Assembly: GCA_944326245.1 (NCBI GenBank)
Contig: CALVDF010000005.1
Coordinates: 1-64,000 of the forward strand
Reading direction: 5' to 3'
Length of the DNA: 64,000 bases
Source: an uncultured Bacteroidales bacterium
Lineage (GTDB): Bacteria > Bacteroidota > Bacteroidia > Bacteroidales > UBA932
Shown here: positions 18,056 to 27,055 of the stretch, one piece after another
How positions within the stretch are numbered: the stretch's first letter is position 1
Layout of the letters: each line of letters starts with the position of its first letter
Translations under genes and position numbers: made by a program
The notes under the pieces: generated by a model
Told to the model about the DNA's origin: nothing
What the model saw: only the letters and a program-made list of their open reading frames with translations
Database searches by the model: none

Positions 18056-21000
18056 CTATCTCCCCTGCAGTTCCGCAAGTACCTCGGCTATTGCAGCATC
18101 CAACTGAGGGTCATTGCCGGACATTCTGTCCGCAAACGTATTGCGGACATAAATATCCGGCTTCACTCCTGAGAATTCCAGATCATCCCCGGAAAGTGAG
18201 TAGCAGCCCCATGCCGGAAGCCTGCTGTACGAACCGTCCACGAATGAAACACCGGATGTAAAAATGATCCAACGGTATGTCTCCGTACCTACTATTTTTG
18301 CAATACCCAAAGTTCTGATGCCGTTGGAAGTCACTTCCGCATCGCTGAGACTCCGTTCATTGACCAGCACGACTATCGGTTTGTCCGCAGGAGTGACATT
18401 GGGATGGGCATTGGGCTCGAAATCCCTGTAACTCCACCGGAAATGCTCCTGCTGCCTGAGGAAGTCCAGAACCTCCTTATGGACATTGCCGCCATTGTTG
18501 TAGCGCAGGTCCAGAATCAGGGCGTCACGGTTGACAGCATCGGTATGCATCTGCAGAAGAAAAGGATACAGGGAAGCATCTGTCATGTCGCGGAGATGGA
18601 TATACGCTACACGGCCGTCGGTAAGGCTGTCCACCATGGCACGGCGCTGGTCTTCCCACTCGGAGTACAGCATGTTTTTCAGGTCACCGTAAGAAACGGT
18701 ATGCAGCTTTACATCATATTCTTTTCCATTACGGCTGAAAGTCATACGTACCTCTTCCTGCGGCACGGCCGAGACAAGATAACTCTCCCTGTTGGCACCG
18801 GGGTCCACCCTCACCCCGTTGACTGCAACAAGCCTGTCCCCCGGACGGATATCATTGTCCACATTGTTCGCCGGAGCATCTGTAAGTATATGGTCTACCA
18901 GATACGGATCAAAGCTGTCCCAGATGATACCGGTTTCGGCCGTATGGGTGCTTACCTTTGGAGTGTTCTCTTCGGCTCCAGCCGAAGTAAAGCGAAGATG
19001 GGATGAATTCAGTTCACCCAGCATGTCGTTGAAGAGGGTGCGCAGATGTCCGCGGCTCCTTACATAAGGCAGAAAAGATGCATAATAGTCTCTTTTTGCC
19101 TTCCAGTCAGTTCCGTGGAAGTTGACATCATAGAAGTTCTGGTCCAGTACGGCCCACCCTTCATAGAATATCTGGCGGAACTCGTTGTCCAGGTCCTTTT
19201 CCACATCAGCCGACAGGGAGACTTCACTTGCATTGCTCCTGTCAAGATTGATCCTGAATACATCTCCCCCGCTGATGAAATAAGGGGCATCGTCCGAACA
19301 TGTAAAATACCCTCTGCGTGCGGAGATTCCCTTGATCTGTACCGGTTCTGCCTCAGGGTCATATATCCTCAGGGCCTTCACTTCTCCTGAAGCGGTATAG
19401 AGCAGCCAGGAATTCCTGCCGTCTGTAAAGGTATACGGAGAATATCCGTTTTCCGGCATTTTCTCCAGACGGCGGAACACCTCCCTGTAATCGATATTTA
19501 CCTCTGCCGCCGCACTGTCCGTCGTAGCTGCGGTATCCTCCTCAAACAGGGCGTCGTAGACATCCGAAGGGAAGGGTTTCTGGTCGTAACGCCGCAGAGG
19601 GAGGCGGTACAGTTGTCCGCGGCCTCCTCCTCTGGGGAAGGAAGAACCGTAGAGATTTGCTGTGAGATACAGATTCTTACCGTCGGGAGAGAATACCGGA
19701 GCCCCCTCGGAAGACGCAGAATTGGTCAGATTGTGCAGACTTTTGTCCTTGAAGGAATATATGAAGATATCGCCCTCGAAAAGGTTCATGCCCTCAAATG
19801 CCAGATACGAACCGTCGAAAGAAAAATTCATCCGGTAATTGCGGAAGGACCAGAACTGGGACTCCGCTATCCTGCGCACCCTGTCATTCTCCGTAGTCAG
19901 CACCATAACATCGCGGCTGCCGCTTATGAACGCTATCATATCCCCCCTTCTGGAGCGAGTCAGCGACTGGATATTGGCATCTGCCTTATAGACCTGCTTT
20001 TCCGGTTCCGAACCGTCAGCCTTGATTCTGAAGAGATTGACATAGCCTTTATCGGTGCGGGAATAGTAGAGAGTCACATCGTCGGCCCATACTGTCTCGT
20101 CGACACGCTCGTCTTCCGGAGTCTCGAGCAGCTTGAGGTATTTGCCGTCAGCATCCGAAACATAAAGCAGCCCCCTTATGGAAAGCGCCAGTTTCCTGCC
20201 GTCCGGCGAGACAGCCACGAAGGATGGTTTCTGATCCTTGAAAGAACGGCGCATCACTACATTGTTGTCCGCAACAGTTATCTGAGGCACGTACACTTTG
20301 CCGTCCCTCAGGTCCAGACAGGCAATTCTGTAGTCCAGCAGGAAGACTATCTTCGAACCGTCAAAGCTTATCGACGGATACTGCACCGACTGCCCGAAAT
20401 CAGTAAGCTGCTCAGGTTCACCTCCAGGTACAAGACGGGCAATGTTTGCCTCCCGGTTGAACCTGTCCGTCACGAAATAGAGATTGCCGTCACGGTCTGC
20501 CATAGGCCAGGTATCCTTACCCTCATAGGTAGTCAGCAGACGGTATGAGGATGTAGCAGGGTCCCATGCCGCGATATCAGGATTGTGGTCACCTATGTAC
20601 CCTTTGCGTGTCGGATAGTTGACACTCTCCCCCGACTCGTTGAAATAAAATTCCCCGTTGGCCGGATTCTCCACCAGATTGCTGATGGTATTGAAATAGC
20701 CCTCAAAAAGTTTGCGGGGAGTACCACCGTCTGTCTTTACGGAATAAACTGTCCGTCCGTTGTAACGGTTGCTCTCGAAATAGACTGTCCGTGAATCGGA
20801 GCTCCAGCCTACAGGATAGTCATCCGCCTCATGCCATGTCAGGCGGACGACATCGCCCCCGTCTACAGGCACTATGAACACGTCGTTGTTGCCGTTGATG
20901 TCCGACGAAAAGGCCAACAGTTTCCCGTCCGGAGACACGGCCGGATGGTTCTCGTTGCCTCCAAGCGACACTATTCTCACTGCAGTACCCCCTTCGGCCC

Positions 21001-21163
21001 CGACTCTGAATATGTCTCCGTCGTACGAAAAATAAATTTCGCCGGCATCCGGGGAAAGGGTCGGAAAGTAAGGGAAATGTAGGGTTTCCGCCTGCACATG
21101 CAACGAACCTGCCGTCATGGCTATCAGCGGAAAAAGCGATAGTAGAAGGTTGATTTTTTTCAT
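18056..21163 (-). CDS. Tricorn-type S41 protease, exported
   Basis: A 1035-residue homologue of tricorn protease with a signal peptide (cleavage near VQA). Order: an N-terminal beta-propeller with TolB/PD40-like blades (SPDGKLLAFSSDINGNNDVF), a second propeller, a tricorn C1-type region, a PDZ-like domain (about 755-840) and the S41 catalytic core. The probable nucleophile is the Ser of SLSDAEV near residue 950. The family degrades oligopeptides; here the signal peptide places it in the periplasm or outside. It is divergent from an ECF sigma operon and convergent with the fibronectin lipoprotein. Confidence 0.92.
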   Translation of the reverse strand: MKKINLLLSLFPLIAMTAGSLHVQAETLHFPYFPTLSPDAGEIYFSYDGDIFRVGAEGGTAVRIVSLGGNENHPAVSPDGKLLAFSSDINGNNDVFIVPVDGGDVVRLTWHEADDYPVGWSSDSRTVYFESNRYNGRTVYSVKTDGGTPRKLFEGYFNTISNLVENPANGEFYFNESGESVNYPTRKGYIGDHNPDIAAWDPATSSYRLLTTYEGKDTWPMADRDGNLYFVTDRFNREANIARLVPGGEPEQLTDFGQSVQYPSISFDGSKIVFLLDYRIACLDLRDGKVYVPQITVADNNVVMRRSFKDQKPSFVAVSPDGRKLALSIRGLLYVSDADGKYLKLLETPEDERVDETVWADDVTLYYSRTDKGYVNLFRIKADGSEPEKQVYKADANIQSLTRSRRGDMIAFISGSRDVMVLTTENDRVRRIAESQFWSFRNYRMNFSFDGSYLAFEGMNLFEGDIFIYSFKDKSLHNLTNSASSEGAPVFSPDGKNLYLTANLYGSSFPRGGGRGQLYRLPLRRYDQKPFPSDVYDALFEEDTAATTDSAAAEVNIDYREVFRRLEKMPENGYSPYTFTDGRNSWLLYTASGEVKALRIYDPEAEPVQIKGISARRGYFTCSDDAPYFISGGDVFRINLDRSNASEVSLSADVEKDLDNEFRQIFYEGWAVLDQNFYDVNFHGTDWKAKRDYYASFLPYVRSRGHLRTLFNDMLGELNSSHLRFTSAGAEENTPKVSTHTAETGIIWDSFDPYLVDHILTDAPANNVDNDIRPGDRLVAVNGVRVDPGANRESYLVSAVPQEEVRMTFSRNGKEYDVKLHTVSYGDLKNMLYSEWEDQRRAMVDSLTDGRVAYIHLRDMTDASLYPFLLQMHTDAVNRDALILDLRYNNGGNVHKEVLDFLRQQEHFRWSYRDFEPNAHPNVTPADKPIVVLVNERSLSDAEVTSNGIRTLGIAKIVGTETYRWIIFTSGVSFVDGSYSRLPAWGCYSLSGDDLEFSGVKPDIYVRNTFADRMSGNDPQLDAAIAEVLAELQGR

Positions 21164-21205
21164 GGGCCGAATTTTTAAAAGTGTTCTATAAATTTAAAAA
21201 CTTGT

Positions 21206-21236
21206 TTTGATATCTGATTTTACTTTTCCAACTTTG
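21206..21236 (+). promoter_or_regulatory. Promoter of the ECF sigma operon
   Basis: TTTG (21206-21209), exactly 19 bases, then CAACTTTG (21229-21236) follow the Bacteroidota layout TTTG-N19-TAnnTTTG with one mismatch in the -7 box. The predicted start gives a leader of about 20 bases before ATG 21262. Confidence 0.6.
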
Positions 21237-21261
21237 ATACGTATATCATGCAAAACGGAAA

Positions 21262-21804
21262 ATGACCGGAAAAGCACATATATCATCGGACACCTGCAGC
21301 CGGAAGGCATTTGAGGACATCGTACGGCAGTACCGCCAGATGGTCTGGCGTATCAGCCTCAGGATGCTCGGAGACCCGGACGAAGCCGAGGACGCAGTAC
21401 AGGAGACCTTCATCAGGGCATGGAAGGCCCTGCCGGGATATGACGCCAGATACAGCATGGCGACCTGGCTCGGGGCCATAGCGGCCCGCCTGTGCTACGA
21501 CACCCTCCGGAGACGGACCCTGCACCGCAGGTACGAGCTCGAGACATCGAGGTCTTCATACACGGACAGGGAGCAGGACCCGGAGAGCGGCAACATCGCA
21601 GAAGAACTCGAAAGACAGCTGCAGACTGTCACCCGCAGCCTTTCCCCCATGCAGCGGACGGTGTTTGTACTGCGTGAGATAGAGCAGCTGCCGTTCAAGG
21701 AGATACGCCAGATCACAGGCTGGAGCGAAATACAGATAAAAAGCAACCTGTACATGGCCCGGCAAAGTGTCCGGAAAGCAATAAAAAAACATTTGACAGA
21801 ATAG
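21262..21804 (+). CDS. ECF-type RNA polymerase sigma factor
   Basis: A 180-residue sigma-70 family protein with region 2 (FEDIVRQYRQMVWRISLRML, then DPDEAEDAVQETFIRAWKAL) and region 4 (LSPMQRTVFVLREIEQLPFKEI, then an HTH ending SEIQIKSNLYMARQSV), and no regions 1 or 3. This is the ECF layout. It is followed by a small one-helix protein that may hold it at the membrane. Target promoters are unknown. Confidence 0.93.
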   Translation: MTGKAHISSDTCSRKAFEDIVRQYRQMVWRISLRMLGDPDEAEDAVQETFIRAWKALPGYDARYSMATWLGAIAARLCYDTLRRRTLHRRYELETSRSSYTDREQDPESGNIAEELERQLQTVTRSLSPMQRTVFVLREIEQLPFKEIRQITGWSEIQIKSNLYMARQSVRKAIKKHLTE

Positions 21805-21810
21805 GGACAT

Positions 21811-22239
21811 ATGGACAGATACAGAAATTTCATTGACAGGATAAGACAATCCGAACCCACGATGCCGGACAACGGGGACATCACGGAGCGTATACTCGGG
21901 CGCATAAGGCTGGCGGAGCAGGAAAGGGGACTGCCACCCGATACCGTTGCACCGCAATACGGGATCCATGCCTCCCACACCGCACGCATCCGCAGGATCG
22001 CCGCCGTCAGCGCTGCGGCAGCCGCGATCATGACAGTCCTGGCGGTCCTGCCAGCGACTGTCCCCGACAGGACGGACCACATGACGGAAATAAGCAATGC
22101 CGCCGTAAGCAGCAATGAAAACGGCATGAACAGAAACAACATCGACAGATACCTTCAACTCAAGGCGAAAGCCGAGCTCTACCCACGGGCCAAGGCAGCC
22201 GCCATAAAAAGATACAGCCATGACAACAAAGAAAAGTAA
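21811..22239 (+). CDS. Small one-helix membrane protein, candidate anti-sigma factor
   Basis: A 142-residue protein with a charged N-terminal domain (about residues 1-66), one membrane helix (IAAVSAAAAAIMTVLAVLPA) and a short polar C-terminus. It starts 6 bp after the sigma gene, and its size, topology and place are those of anti-sigma factors that bind an ECF sigma with their cytosolic part. No zinc-binding HxxxCxxC motif is present. The role is inferred from context only. Its 3' end overlaps the next gene by 20 bp. Confidence 0.65.
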   Translation: MDRYRNFIDRIRQSEPTMPDNGDITERILGRIRLAEQERGLPPDTVAPQYGIHASHTARIRRIAAVSAAAAAIMTVLAVLPATVPDRTDHMTEISNAAVSSNENGMNRNNIDRYLQLKAKAELYPRAKAAAIKRYSHDNKEK

Positions 22240-23398
22240 AACAAAGAACAGTAAAACCGGTTCAACAACCGTAAGGCGAGGCATCATCGCCTCGGCATTT
22301 GCCCTGTCGGCGCTAATTATACCGCATTCATGCGTCACATACTACACGGTAGCGCCGCAGATACTCCCGGACGGGAGCATGACCAAAACCGTATATGCAC
22401 ATGCCGACTCGGCCAGGCTGGCAGGAGACCTGACCTCAAATCCATTCTACTTCATGCCGGACTCTTCCTGGAAGACAGCCGCAATGGAGCATCCCGTAAA
22501 AGAATGGCTCTTCATGGATGATTCCGCCGTCCTCAACATCTATGCTTCAAGACATTACAAAACAGGAGAGGTATCCTCCCCCATGCAGCCCGCCTCTGAG
22601 GACTACAAAGACTCCCCCTACCTCAACCCCTCTGAAAAATGGAACCGCAAACGGGGCTTTTTCTTCAACACCTACGAATACAGCTGCCGCTTTTCAGGAC
22701 TCCGGGACAAAATGCCCGTACCTATTGACAGCTTCATGAGCGAACAGGAGATACACGACTGGCTCACAGAGCCGGACAACCTCTCCGGCATGAACGGGGT
22801 GGAAATATACAACATGGTACTCAGCACGCTGACAGACAAGTTTGCCGACTGGTACAACTCCTGCTACATAAAGGTCTACTGCAACTTCATAGCCGAAGCA
22901 GCCGGTGACACCCTCAGCACCGCACAGAAGGAAGAAATATCCGGCCGGATCAGGAAAACATACGATTTCATCGATGACAGAGTATTCGACGACAATTCCG
23001 TCTCCAAGGTAGCATCCGTGATGACGGACGTCACCGGCAACCCTGCATTCGTCCGGGCAGCCGCAACCCGCAGACAGCAGCTAACAGATACCCTTTCCGC
23101 CATCGAGACCGCATACATGATGCCAATGACTACAGCCTTCGTCTACAAGGTGCACATGCCCGGCCGTCTGACATACGCAAATACAGACATCAAGGATCAG
23201 GGTGTTCCGGTATGGAAAGTGGACGGCTACCGCCTGCTGGCCGGAGATGTGGTCATCGAAGCCACCTCGCGCCGCGTCAACCCCCTCGGCTTCATCATCA
23301 TCGGCCTCGTCATCATAGCCGGTGCCGCCTTCATCCTCCGTCCCCGCCGCTCCTGTCCCACAGACACTGAACCACAGATACCGGCCACCAAGCACTGA
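22220..23398 (+). CDS. Membrane-anchored protein of unknown function in the sigma operon
   Basis: A 392-residue protein not recognised as a named family. It begins with a Lys/Thr-rich cytosolic tail and a hydrophobic segment ending in IIPHSC, which is not a canonical lipobox. A soluble domain follows (about residues 45-355), then a C-terminal helix (NPLGFIIIGLVIIAGAAFIL) and an Arg-rich end. The two hydrophobic ends suggest an extracytoplasmic domain held at both sides. Overlap with the gene before suggests co-translation. It may be a sensor or effector of the sigma factor, by position only. Confidence 0.6.
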   Translation: MTTKKSKTKNSKTGSTTVRRGIIASAFALSALIIPHSCVTYYTVAPQILPDGSMTKTVYAHADSARLAGDLTSNPFYFMPDSSWKTAAMEHPVKEWLFMDDSAVLNIYASRHYKTGEVSSPMQPASEDYKDSPYLNPSEKWNRKRGFFFNTYEYSCRFSGLRDKMPVPIDSFMSEQEIHDWLTEPDNLSGMNGVEIYNMVLSTLTDKFADWYNSCYIKVYCNFIAEAAGDTLSTAQKEEISGRIRKTYDFIDDRVFDDNSVSKVASVMTDVTGNPAFVRAAATRRQQLTDTLSAIETAYMMPMTTAFVYKVHMPGRLTYANTDIKDQGVPVWKVDGYRLLAGDVVIEATSRRVNPLGFIIIGLVIIAGAAFILRPRRSCPTDTEPQIPATKH

Positions 23399-23429
23399 CC
23401 CGCAAGCAAGGGACCACAAGCACCGGACC

Positions 23430-23502
23430 GCAGGCACCGGACCACCTCCAGCTCATGAGCACAGATGCTGACCTGCAGGCACCGGACCACCCCAGCTCAT
23501 GA
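23430..23502 (+). repeat. Two-copy direct repeat, 28-29 bp units at a 45-bp period
   Basis: GCAGGCACCGGACCACC followed by (T)CCAGCTCATGA occurs at 23430-23458 and 23475-23502, with shorter CACCGGACC fragments before it. GC-rich and noncoding, it fills the gap between the 392-residue gene and the 179-bp repeat copy at 23536. Confidence 0.8.
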
Positions 23503-23535
23503 CCGCTGGCACTGACCGCAGGAATACGGGCAGCA

Positions 23536-23714
23536 CATCCTAACATCTCCCCAAAATAATAAACCGCTCATTATATGCTGGTTACAATTTCGCACTAATG
23601 TTAGGATGACCCAAATCCGGCAAAATTCGCTGATTTTCGCCTATCCTAACATGGAACTAAAATACTATCTTTCTGAAAATCAACCGAATGCCAAAATCGT
23701 TCAATGTTAGGATG
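23536..23714 (+). repeat. 179-bp four-box interspersed repeat, copy A
   Basis: Four 11-bp boxes alternate in orientation: CATCCTAACAT at 23536, ATGTTAGGATG at 23598, TATCCTAACAT at 23642 and ATGTTAGGATG at 23704. They make two 73-bp modules, each with inverted ends, joined by a 33-bp linker (23609-23641). A second copy in reverse orientation lies at 28838-29016 with exactly the same spacing. Ungapped hand alignment of the two copies gives 145 identities in 179, with 32 of 33 in the linker. It lies between two convergent genes and codes for nothing obvious. Confidence 0.92.
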
Positions 23715-23720
23715 CCGACA

Positions 23721-23830
23721 GGCAGCGACGGGCAGCAATGAACATCGCCAAGCAGCGCCAAGCAGCGACAGGCAGCGACAAGCAGCAACGGGCAGCAACG
23801 GGCAGCAACGGGCAGCGGCGGGCAAGGGCG
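23721..23830 (+). repeat. 10-bp tandem repeat array (minisatellite)
   Basis: Eleven consecutive decamers of the form RGCAGCRRCR, for example GGCAGCAACG repeated exactly at 23791 and 23801. One unit (23741-23750) is strongly diverged and the last is partial. It starts 6 bp after copy A of the 179-bp repeat and ends about 100 bp before the groEL stop. The bases between (23831-23931) show nothing further. Frames through it are low-complexity and not convincing genes. Confidence 0.88.
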
Positions 23831-23931
23831 TTTCAGGTGGCTTTGCCGCAAAACAAAAAAATACTGCCGCAATCATCATTTCAGATGACCGCGGCAGTAC
23901 TGTCTCAAAATATGGGAGTTCCGTCAGCTGA

Positions 23932-25572
<1,641 letters not shown>

Positions 25573-25593
25573 TTAAAAGTTCAACATACAGAA

Positions 25594-25863
25594 TTAAAGA
25601 ACTGCCAGTACATCAGACTGACGCATCATCAGATAATCCTTGCCGTCAACGGTTATCTCGGTTCCGGAATATTTTCCGTAGAGAACGGTATCACCCACTT
25701 TCAGTTCCATGGGCTCATCCTTCTTGCCGCTGCCTACAGCGATTACTTTACCCTGCTGGGGTTTCTCTTTTGCTGTCTCAGGAATATAGATTCCGCTTGC
25801 AGTCTTTGTTTCGGCTTCTTTGGGCTCTATGAGCACTCTGTCTGCTAAAGGTCTAATGTTCAT
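25594..25863 (-). CDS. groES: Co-chaperonin GroES
   Basis: An 89-residue lid of the GroEL chamber, with the N-terminal [14 protein letters not shown] and a mobile loop near residues 17-34 ([18 protein letters not shown]). It is first in the groES-groEL operon and divergent from tadA. No CIRCE inverted repeat is present upstream; two other palindromes are (25922-25946). Confidence 0.98.
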   Translation of the reverse strand: MNIRPLADRVLIEPKEAETKTASGIYIPETAKEKPQQGKVIAVGSGKKDEPMELKVGDTVLYGKYSGTEITVDGKDYLMMRQSDVLAVL

Positions 25864-25921
25864 ATCTTTTAATTTTTAGTTGTTTCAATTTGCACTGGAG
25901 GATAAAACAAAATGAATGCCA

Positions 25922-25955
25922 GTCAGACCTTTCTGACAAATTGTCATTATATTTG
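25922..25955. promoter_or_regulatory. Interleaved palindromes and tadA promoter between groES and tadA
   Basis: GTCAGACCTTTCTGAC (25922-25937) is a six-base inverted repeat with a four-base centre. It overlaps TGACAAATTGTCA (25934-25946), a six-base inverted repeat with a one-base centre. TATATTTG (25948-25955) is a full plus-strand -7 box for tadA. On the minus strand ACAATTTG (25944 to 25937), inside the second palindrome, is a weak -7 candidate for groES. The palindromes could be an operator for heat-shock control; the regulator is unknown. Confidence 0.5.
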
Positions 25956-25995
25956 CCTTCCGCATCAGAAAATGACACATCCCTGCAATTGCAAG

Positions 25996-26062
25996 GACGG
26001 AAGACACACAACAGGACGGAAGAAACGCAACATGACGGCAGAGACACAACATGACGGCAGAT
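25996..26062 (+). repeat. 19-bp tandem repeat covering the tadA start
   Basis: Units start at 25996, 26015, 26034 and 26053 (last one partial), each beginning GACGG. The ends of units 2 and 3 create AACATG, so two ATG codons (26032 and 26051) lie 19 bp apart in different frames. Only the first is in frame with tadA. Confidence 0.8.
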
Positions 26063-26481
26063 TCATGGCGGAAGCCCTGAAGGAGGCCAGGAAAGCTGAA
26101 GCCGAGGGAGAGATACCCATCGGGGCGGTAGTAGTATGCGAAGGACGCATCATAGCCAGGGCACACAATCAGACCGAGACCCTGCACGATCCCACCGCCC
26201 ACGCGGAGATGCTCGCAATGACGGCAGCCACAGCATACATCGGAGGAAAATATCTGCCGGAATGTACAATATATGTCACGGTAGAGCCTTGCCCGATGTG
26301 CGCGGCGGCGATGGCATGGACACAGGTGGGAGCGCTTGTCTACGGCGCGGACGACCCCAAGCGCGGCTATACCCTCTTCTCCCCGTCACTGCTCCATCCG
26401 AGAACCAAAGTCACCAGGGGAGTCCTTTCAGGTGAGTGCAGTTCGGTCATGACAGAATTTTTCAAAAAGATCAGGAGGTAG
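26032..26481 (+). CDS. tadA: tRNA-specific adenosine deaminase (A34 to inosine)
   Basis: A 149-residue zinc deaminase that converts A34 of tRNA-Arg(ACG) to inosine. The zinc ligands and catalytic Glu are in PTAHAEM, and the two cysteines in EPCPMCAAAM. Start ATG 26032 gives an N-terminus (HDGRFMAEALKEARKA) that lines up with E. coli TadA. ATG 25972 in the same frame would add 20 low-complexity residues. Its start lies inside a 19-bp tandem repeat. Confidence 0.94.
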   Translation: MTAETQHDGRFMAEALKEARKAEAEGEIPIGAVVVCEGRIIARAHNQTETLHDPTAHAEMLAMTAATAYIGGKYLPECTIYVTVEPCPMCAAAMAWTQVGALVYGADDPKRGYTLFSPSLLHPRTKVTRGVLSGECSSVMTEFFKKIRR

Positions 26482-26485
26482 GGCA

Positions 26486-26950
26486 ATGGATCTGGAATTT
26501 CTGCTTGATCTCGGCTATGCCGGCCTCTTCATCGGTTCATTCATAGCTGCCACTGTAGTACCGTTCTCGTCCGACTTTCTTATTATCGGTATACTTCTCG
26601 CCGGAGGCGACCCGCTGATATCCTGGATATGCGCGACCGCAGGCAACTGGCTGGGCGGACTCACCTCCTACTGGATAGGACGCATAGGCAAATGGGAATG
26701 GATAGAGAAATGGTTCCATGTCAAGGAAGAGACCCTGCTCAAACAGAAGTCCAGAATAGACAGATACGGTTCCATTCTCGCCTTCCTGACATGGCTGCCT
26801 TTCGTCGGGGACGTTTTCGCCATCGGACTGGGCTTCTACAAGCTCAACTTCGGCCGCTGCGCACTCTTCATGCTCATAGGCAAAGGCGCCAGGTTCGCAT
26901 TCTGGCTGGCATTGTATTACATTTTCGGAGAGAGTTTGCCGACGTTTTAA
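26486..26950 (+). CDS. YqaA-like small DedA/VTT-family membrane protein
   Basis: A 154-residue membrane protein with the VTT (DedA-like) core, including FIAATVVPFSSDFLIIG and the re-entrant segment with GNWLGGLTSYWIGR. This short form corresponds to YqaA; longer DedA proteins are linked to lipid carrier transport. The exact role is unknown. It begins 4 bp after tadA and ends just before the tRNA-Gln promoter. Confidence 0.85.
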   Translation: MDLEFLLDLGYAGLFIGSFIAATVVPFSSDFLIIGILLAGGDPLISWICATAGNWLGGLTSYWIGRIGKWEWIEKWFHVKEETLLKQKSRIDRYGSILAFLTWLPFVGDVFAIGLGFYKLNFGRCALFMLIGKGARFAFWLALYYIFGESLPTF

Positions 26951-26959
26951 AAAATTGTA

Positions 26960-26967
26960 TACCTTTG
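26960..26967 (+). promoter_or_regulatory. -7 promoter box for tRNA-Gln and the lipoprotein gene
   Basis: TACCTTTG is a full match to TAnnTTTG and ends 10 bp before the tRNA. Confidence 0.65.
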
Positions 26968-26977
26968 CAGACGGTAT

Positions 26978-27048
26978 TGACCTATGGTGTAATGGTAGCA
27001 CTACAGATTTTGGTTCTGTCTGTAGAGGTTCGAATCCTCTTAGGTCAA
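26978..27048 (+). tRNA. tRNA-Gln (anticodon TTG)
   Basis: A full cloverleaf can be drawn: acceptor stem TGACCTA with TAGGTCA, a D arm with AATGGTAGC, anticodon stem ACAGA with TCTGT around loop TTTTGGT (anticodon TTG at 27010-27012), and T arm AGAGG-TTCGAAT-CCTCT. The discriminator is A27048 and CCA is not encoded. The next coding start is only 7 bp away. Confidence 0.97.
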
Positions 27049-27055
27049 CTGCATA

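Noticed and set aside
18404..20548. Long plus-strand frames opposite the tricorn gene
   Set aside because: They are shadows of a high-GC coding strand; the minus-strand protein has clear domains.
23721..23830. CRISPR-like regular repeats
   Set aside because: Units are only 10 bp with no spacers and no cas genes nearby; this is a tandem minisatellite.
23704..23931. Open frames through the 10-bp repeat
   Set aside because: They are made of repeat-encoded Gln/Ala/Ser stretches with no start context, and overlap the groEL end only by chance.
25864..25995. CIRCE element upstream of groES
   Set aside because: No TTAGCACTC-N9-GAGTGCTAA or close variant on either strand.
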